A DNA stretch of 64,000 nt from Bacteroidales bacterium. GTDB lineage: Bacteria; Bacteroidota; Bacteroidia; Bacteroidales; F082. Position numbers and translations under genes: made by a program. Shown here one piece after another: positions 63,990-64,000 of this stretch; the stretch's first letter is position 1, and the number at the start of each line of letters is the position of its first letter. Under the pieces are notes generated by a model that was not told the DNA's origin, made no database searches, and worked only from the letters and a program-made list of their open reading frames with translations. The stretch is taken from the NCBI GenBank assembly GCA_015709215.1, contig JACCQN010000001.1, positions 62,001-126,000 of the forward strand, written 5' to 3'.

Positions 63990-64000
63990 TGAAGTATAGA

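Noticed and set aside
1-64000. CRISPR arrays, tRNA or rRNA genes
   Set aside because: I looked for regularly spaced repeats and for tRNA T-loop motifs (GTTCGA-type) and found none that hold up by eye; a tRNAscan-SE or Infernal run would be decisive.

Overview
The window looks like a stretch of chromosome, probably from a draft or metagenome assembly, of a member of the Bacteroidota (Bacteroidales/Marinilabiliales-like; the order is a guess). The evidence is three proteins plus one gene relic with type IX secretion (T9SS) C-terminal sorting domains, two CarboxypepD_reg-TonB outer-membrane receptors, a Bacteroidota-type ECF sigma factor, promoters of the TTTG-N19-TAnnTTTG type, few Shine-Dalgarno sequences, a DUF5522 protein and AT-rich intergenic DNA. 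No tRNA, rRNA or CRISPR array was seen.

Region by region. 0-8 kb: the end of a DUF3467 gene, thiol peroxidase Tpx, a haem-type TonB receptor with a 10-G tract in its plug, a broken T9SS sorting domain, and a gingipain-like C25 peptidase. 8-19 kb is an accessory and decay zone. It holds an unrecognised 479-aa protein, a YjbQ protein, a relic of iorA, a lipoprotein phosphoesterase, a relic IS4-type transposase, a TauE/SafE exporter with an atypically strong Shine-Dalgarno, IS21-like terminal repeats, an attC-like hairpin, a T9SS glycosidase-like protein, and nested fragments of an RHS gene, IS66 and IS3. 19-29 kb is core: thioredoxin-like protein/SmpB, an SPFH protein, acetyl-CoA synthetase, an HmoA-like monooxygenase, and a TonB receptor under a TPP riboswitch.

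27-32 kb: a tightly overlapping operon of a sugar-kinase/RapZ-C fusion, a 44-aa Cys-rich protein, a MurU-like nucleotidyltransferase and an AddB-like nuclease, suggesting cell-wall amino-sugar salvage linked to RapZ-type sensing. 32-40 kb: a signalling operon of two multi-REC hybrid histidine kinases followed by CheR and CheB, with no chemoreceptor or CheA in the window. 41-48 kb: an ECF sigma factor overlapping a membrane TPR protein, facing a large TPR-CHAT (caspase-like) membrane protein, then a T9SS protein with dockerin-like and cohesin-like parts. The upstream regions of the sigma gene and the T9SS gene share a palindrome and a second sequence block, so the four genes may form one regulon. 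This is the best candidate here for an undescribed system.

48-64 kb is mostly housekeeping: a thioredoxin-domain lipid/redox-type secreted protein, TrmN6, RimM, DUF5522, a GT-C-like membrane protein, an Lrp regulator divergent from a PLP-dependent sulfur amino-acid enzyme, single-chain GcvP, a membrane pyrophosphatase, a DUF151-UVR protein, a NupC transporter, ThyA and DHFR.
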